From positions 1 to 64,000 of the forward strand of contig JAISSU010000002.1 in the NCBI GenBank assembly GCA_031272985.1: 64,000 nucleotides of DNA. The letters run 5' to 3'. Position numbers and translations under genes: made by a program. Under the pieces are notes generated by a model. That model was not told the origin of the DNA. It made no database searches and saw only the letters and a program-made list of their open reading frames with translations. The stretch is from Lachnospiraceae bacterium (lineage in GTDB: Bacteria; Bacillota; Clostridia; Lachnospirales; Lachnospiraceae). Positions 61,037-64,000 of the stretch are shown in pieces. The stretch's first letter is position 1; every line of letters starts with the position of its first letter.

Positions 61037-61060
61037 AACGAAAGGATTTAATAACAATAA

Positions 61061-61561
61061 ATGAACATTATTTTCATCGGTATGCCCGCCGTGGGCAAGA
61101 GCACCATAGGTGTGGTATTGGCTAAGAGATTGGGTTTTCAGTATATTGACCCGGATTTACTGATTCAGGAAAAAGAAGGGAAGCTATTAAGTGAGATTAT
61201 TGAAGCAAAGGGAATTGACTGTTTTCTTAAGCTTGAGGACGAGGTTAATTCGGGTATTAATTCAAAGCGTGCGGTGATCTCTCCCGGCGGGAGCGTGGTT
61301 TACTGTGATAATGCGATGCGCCACTATAAAGAGATAGGAGTCGTCGTTTATCTTAAGGTATCTTTTGAAGAAATCAGAAGCAGAATAGAGAGCGTAAAAA
61401 ACCGCGGAGTCGTCCTTAAAGAAGGGCAGACTCTACTTGATTTATACCGCGAAAGAGAGAGGTTGTTCGAAAAATGGGCGGATATTACAATTATTGAAGA
61501 TGGACACGATTTAGAGGAAACCGTGCAAATGGTGCTGGATGAATACCAAAAAATCCTGTAA
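61061..61561 (+). CDS. aroK: Shikimate kinase
   Basis: Phosphorylates shikimate, fifth step of the shikimate pathway. The 166 residues show IFIGMPAVGKSTIG (Walker A, GxxxxGKS), DPDLLIQEKEG (shikimate-binding Asp), VISPGGSVVYCD (GG motif) and VYLKVSFEEIRSRI. In typical enzymes the second motif is DTD; here it is DPD, and the LID arginine is not obvious, so substrate assignment is by family plus the nearby aroF-aroB. Separate transcription is possible. Confidence 0.85.
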   Translation: MNIIFIGMPAVGKSTIGVVLAKRLGFQYIDPDLLIQEKEGKLLSEIIEAKGIDCFLKLEDEVNSGINSKRAVISPGGSVVYCDNAMRHYKEIGVVVYLKVSFEEIRSRIESVKNRGVVLKEGQTLLDLYRERERLFEKWADITIIEDGHDLEETVQMVLDEYQKIL

Positions 61562-61652
61562 ATTGGCTAAATTAATGATTAATATAGTTGCTAAAGTTAA
61601 TGATAAAAATATTACAAAATTGTTACAAAACATTACAAGAATGTGAAATCAT

Positions 61653-61680
61653 TTTACAAACTAAACTATTGTGGTATAAT
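61653..61680 (+). promoter_or_regulatory. Promoter of murA-metK
   Basis: TTTACA (61653-61658), 16 bases, TATAAT (61675-61680); 33 bases before the murA ATG. The stretch just upstream repeats TTACAA-like pieces (TTACAAAATTGTTACAAAAC, ATTACAAG). Confidence 0.65.
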
Positions 61681-61713
61681 GTTCCAATAATCTGATTGGT
61701 TAGAGGTATTAGC

Positions 61714-63006
61714 ATGGAACAGTACGTTATAAAAGGCGGACATCCTCTGGTGGGGGAGGTCGACATAAGCGGCGCTAAAAACGCGGCTTTGGCCATTTTG
61801 GCCGCCGGAATAATGACAGATGAAACGGTTACCATAGATAATGTTCCGGATGTAAATGACATTCATGTTCTGTTGGAAGCCATCTCTGAGATCGGGGCGA
61901 GAGTGAGTCGTCCGGATCGCCATACCGTAAAGATTAACGCGAGGTCCATTTCGAACCTTCGGGTTGATTACGATTACATCAAAAAGATAAGGGCGTCCTA
62001 TTACCTACTGGGGGCGCTTCTTGGGAAATATAAAAAGGCGGAGGTCGCCCTGCCGGGAGGCTGCAATATAGGGAGTCGTCCTATTGATCAGCATTTGAAG
62101 GGCTTCCGCGCCCTCGGGGCAAAGGTCGATATTATCGGCGGAAAAATCGTCGCCGAGGCAAAGAGACTCGTTGGTTGTCATATTTATTTCGATGGTATCA
62201 GTGTCGGGGCTACGATTAATGTGATTCTCGCTGCCTGCATGGCCGAGGGACAGACGGTCCTTGAGAATGTTGCTAAAGAGCCGCATGTGGTCGATGTCGC
62301 TAACTTCCTAAACTCAATGGGAGCTAATATTAAGGGAGCCGGCACCGACAGGATTCGTATTAATGGGGTCAGGGCACTACATGGTTCTAATTATTCGGTA
62401 ATTCCGGATCAGATAGAGGCAGGGACATTTATGTTCGCGGCGGCTGCGACGAAAGGCGATGTAACTGTCAGAAACGTTATACCAAAGCATTTGGAAGCCA
62501 CTATTCTTAAGCTTAAAGAAATCGGTTGCGAAATAGACGAACAGGATTTGGACGTTCGTGTTGTCTCAAAAGGGAATCTTACAAACACTCATATTAAAAC
62601 CATGCCGCATCCTGGTTTTCCGACGGATTTACAGCCACTAATAGGTGTTACACTTAGTCTTTGCAAGGGAGTAAGCGTCATCACCGAGGGAGTCTTTGAG
62701 AATCGTTTTAAATACTTGGACGAGCTTGCGAGGATGGGTGCTAATATTCGTGTTGAGGGCAATATTGCTACCATAGAAGGCGTTAGGGAGCTCTCGGGTG
62801 CCAGAGTGAGCGCGCTTGATTTGAGAGCCGGAGCGGCGCTTTGTGTGGCAGCTCTTGCCACTGATGACATCACTGTTATTGATGATATTGAATTCGTAAA
62901 GAGGGGTTATGAGAGATTTGATGAGAAACTAAAGTCCCTCGGAGCCATTATTGAAAAGGTATCATCGGAGCGAGAATTACAGAAATTTAAGCTGAAAGTC
63001 GGTTAA
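61714..63006 (+). CDS. murA: UDP-N-acetylglucosamine 1-carboxyvinyltransferase
   Basis: First committed step of peptidoglycan synthesis: adds enolpyruvate to UDP-GlcNAc. ATG 61714 (TAGAGG upstream) gives 430 residues; an in-frame start at 61696 is less likely. Marks: [19 protein letters not shown] with the catalytic Lys-Asn (about 22-23), [33 protein letters not shown] with the catalytic Cys position (LPGGCNIG, about 115) that fosfomycin would alkylate, TDLQPLIG, and [14 protein letters not shown]. Cys at that site predicts fosfomycin sensitivity of the enzyme. It precedes metK by 11 bases. Confidence 0.95.
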   Translation: MEQYVIKGGHPLVGEVDISGAKNAALAILAAGIMTDETVTIDNVPDVNDIHVLLEAISEIGARVSRPDRHTVKINARSISNLRVDYDYIKKIRASYYLLGALLGKYKKAEVALPGGCNIGSRPIDQHLKGFRALGAKVDIIGGKIVAEAKRLVGCHIYFDGISVGATINVILAACMAEGQTVLENVAKEPHVVDVANFLNSMGANIKGAGTDRIRINGVRALHGSNYSVIPDQIEAGTFMFAAAATKGDVTVRNVIPKHLEATILKLKEIGCEIDEQDLDVRVVSKGNLTNTHIKTMPHPGFPTDLQPLIGVTLSLCKGVSVITEGVFENRFKYLDELARMGANIRVEGNIATIEGVRELSGARVSALDLRAGAALCVAALATDDITVIDDIEFVKRGYERFDEKLKSLGAIIEKVSSERELQKFKLKVG

Positions 63007-63017
63007 AGGATAATTTT

Positions 63018-64000
63018 ATGGAAAGCTATTTATTTACTTCGGAATCAGTCACTGAAGGTCATCCCGATAAGATGTGCGACCAGATATCGGACGCAATACT
63101 TGATGAACTTTTAAAGCAGGATCCCGATAGTCGTGTCGCCTGCGAGACCTGTGCTAATACAGGTCTGGTTTTAGTCATGGGCGAAATCTCTACTAATGCA
63201 TACGTAGATATTCAAAAAATCGTACGCGATACCGTGCGTGAGATTGGTTATACCAGGGGTAAATACGGTTTTGACGCCGAGACCTGTGGTGTGATTGTTT
63301 CTTTAGATGAGCAATCCGCCGATATCGCATTGGGAGTAGACCACAGCCTCGAATCTAAAGAAAATAAGGCAGATAAAGATATGGAGATAGGAGCGGGGGA
63401 TCAAGGAATGATGTTCGGATATGCCTGTGATGAGACCCCTGAATTAATGCCTTATCCGATTTCATTGGCGCATAAGCTCGCGAAAAGATTGAGCGACGTT
63501 AGGAAAACGGGTGTTTTGGAGTACTTAAGACCGGACGGAAAGACTCAAGTCACCGTTGAATACGATGAAAATAAAAAGCCTGTCAGGATTGAATCCTTAG
63601 TGGTTTCAGCTCAGCACGACCCTGAGATTACTCAGGAATCTATTCATGAGGACATTAAACGTGAAGTCATTGATAAAATAGTCCCGGAAGGTATGATTGA
63701 TGATAATACCAAAATATTCATTAATCCGACAGGCAGATTCGTAATCGGAGGCCCGCAGGGAGACAGCGGTCTGACAGGAAGAAAGATTATTGTCGATACC
63801 TACGGCGGAATGGCGAGGCACGGAGGCGGATGCTTTTCGGGAAAAGACTGTACGAAGGTTGACCGCAGTGCTTCTTATGCGGCGAGATATGTGGCGAAAA
63901 ATATTGTGGCGGCGAATCTTGCCAATAGGTGTGAGGTGCAGATTTCTTACGCGATAGGAGTGGCACATCCCACATCTCTGAGCGTAGACACATTCGGTAC
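63018..64000 (+). CDS. metK: S-adenosylmethionine synthetase, 3' end outside window
   Basis: Makes SAM from methionine and ATP. The frame opens at ATG 63018 and is still open at base 64000 (327 codons seen of about 395). Motifs: [28 protein letters not shown] (ends [15 protein letters not shown] and ISDAILD), [21 protein letters not shown] with the adenine-site loop, and [34 protein letters not shown] (ends [13 protein letters not shown] and GGGCFSGKD), the phosphate loop. All known active-site segments in the visible part are intact. The gap to murA suggests one transcript. Confidence 0.97.
   Translation, partial: MESYLFTSESVTEGHPDKMCDQISDAILDELLKQDPDSRVACETCANTGLVLVMGEISTNAYVDIQKIVRDTVREIGYTRGKYGFDAETCGVIVSLDEQSADIALGVDHSLESKENKADKDMEIGAGDQGMMFGYACDETPELMPYPISLAHKLAKRLSDVRKTGVLEYLRPDGKTQVTVEYDENKKPVRIESLVVSAQHDPEITQESIHEDIKREVIDKIVPEGMIDDNTKIFINPTGRFVIGGPQGDSGLTGRKIIVDTYGGMARHGGGCFSGKDCTKVDRSASYAARYVAKNIVAANLANRCEVQISYAIGVAHPTSLSVDTFG

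Noticed and set aside
61696-61713. Upstream in-frame start for murA adding six residues
   Set aside because: TAGAGG lies within this stretch and serves the ATG at 61714, which gives the standard MurA N-terminus.

Overview
The window looks like chromosomal DNA of an anaerobic Clostridia member, plausibly Lachnospiraceae or a neighbour. The evidence is gene content: a glgC-glgD pair, SpoVG, a rubredoxin-first rubrerythrin, a pyrophosphate-type phosphofructokinase, a large SRP RNA with an Alu domain, and purine end steps split between a PurO-type cyclohydrolase and a free-standing AICAR formyltransferase. This placement is inference; no rRNA gene is present.

Layout. 1-2.8 kb: glycerol kinase (5' end cut by the window) and PPi-phosphofructokinase. 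3-6.9 kb: a membrane pseudokinase-like protein, a secreted and anchored Ig-like protein, a 284-bp segment bounded by perfect 30-bp inverted repeats (candidate invertible switch), and a small membrane protein. 7-9.6 kb: glycerate kinase, tRNA-Leu and tRNA-Val, and a GntR/FadR regulator with a ProX-like gene. 9.6-25.8 kb: a one-direction catabolic cluster. It encodes a CoA-acylating aldehyde dehydrogenase, an ADP-forming acyl-CoA synthetase (two subunits), a complete E1alpha-E1beta-E2-E3 complex of acetoin-dehydrogenase type, two SDR dehydrogenases, a cyclase-family hydrolase, a rhamnose-mutarotase-like protein and a sugar ABC transporter. Near-identical operators next to the GntR gene and before the mutarotase gene tie the cluster together. 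There is no sugar kinase, isomerase, aldolase or dehydratase, so this may be an undescribed route that cleaves a keto-sugar derivative with thiamine chemistry and conserves energy through acyl-CoA. That is the main candidate novel system.

25.9-46.8 kb is mostly core genome: a catalytically degenerate HtrA/PDZ protein, a YhaM-like exonuclease, RlmD, purine genes, GlmM, a truncated LacI regulator, an ABC-F ATPase, a DeoR regulator, GlgC/GlgD, SpoVG, rubrerythrin under a PerR-like operator, a two-component system and MutS2.

46.8-52.3 kb is an accessory island rich in decay: a BRO-type antirepressor pseudogene, hsdS and hsdR tails around a REP-associated transposase gene, an Mrr-type endonuclease, an 11-bp tandem repeat, a cut-short HEPN protein, a truncated Fic protein, a RelB/PIN toxin-antitoxin pair and a WYL regulator. 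52.3-64 kb returns to core genes: tRNA-Val, tRNA-Lys, shikimate-pathway genes, an Sfp-type transferase, Dgt, TadA, SRP RNA, a D-allulose 3-epimerase, MurA and a partial MetK.
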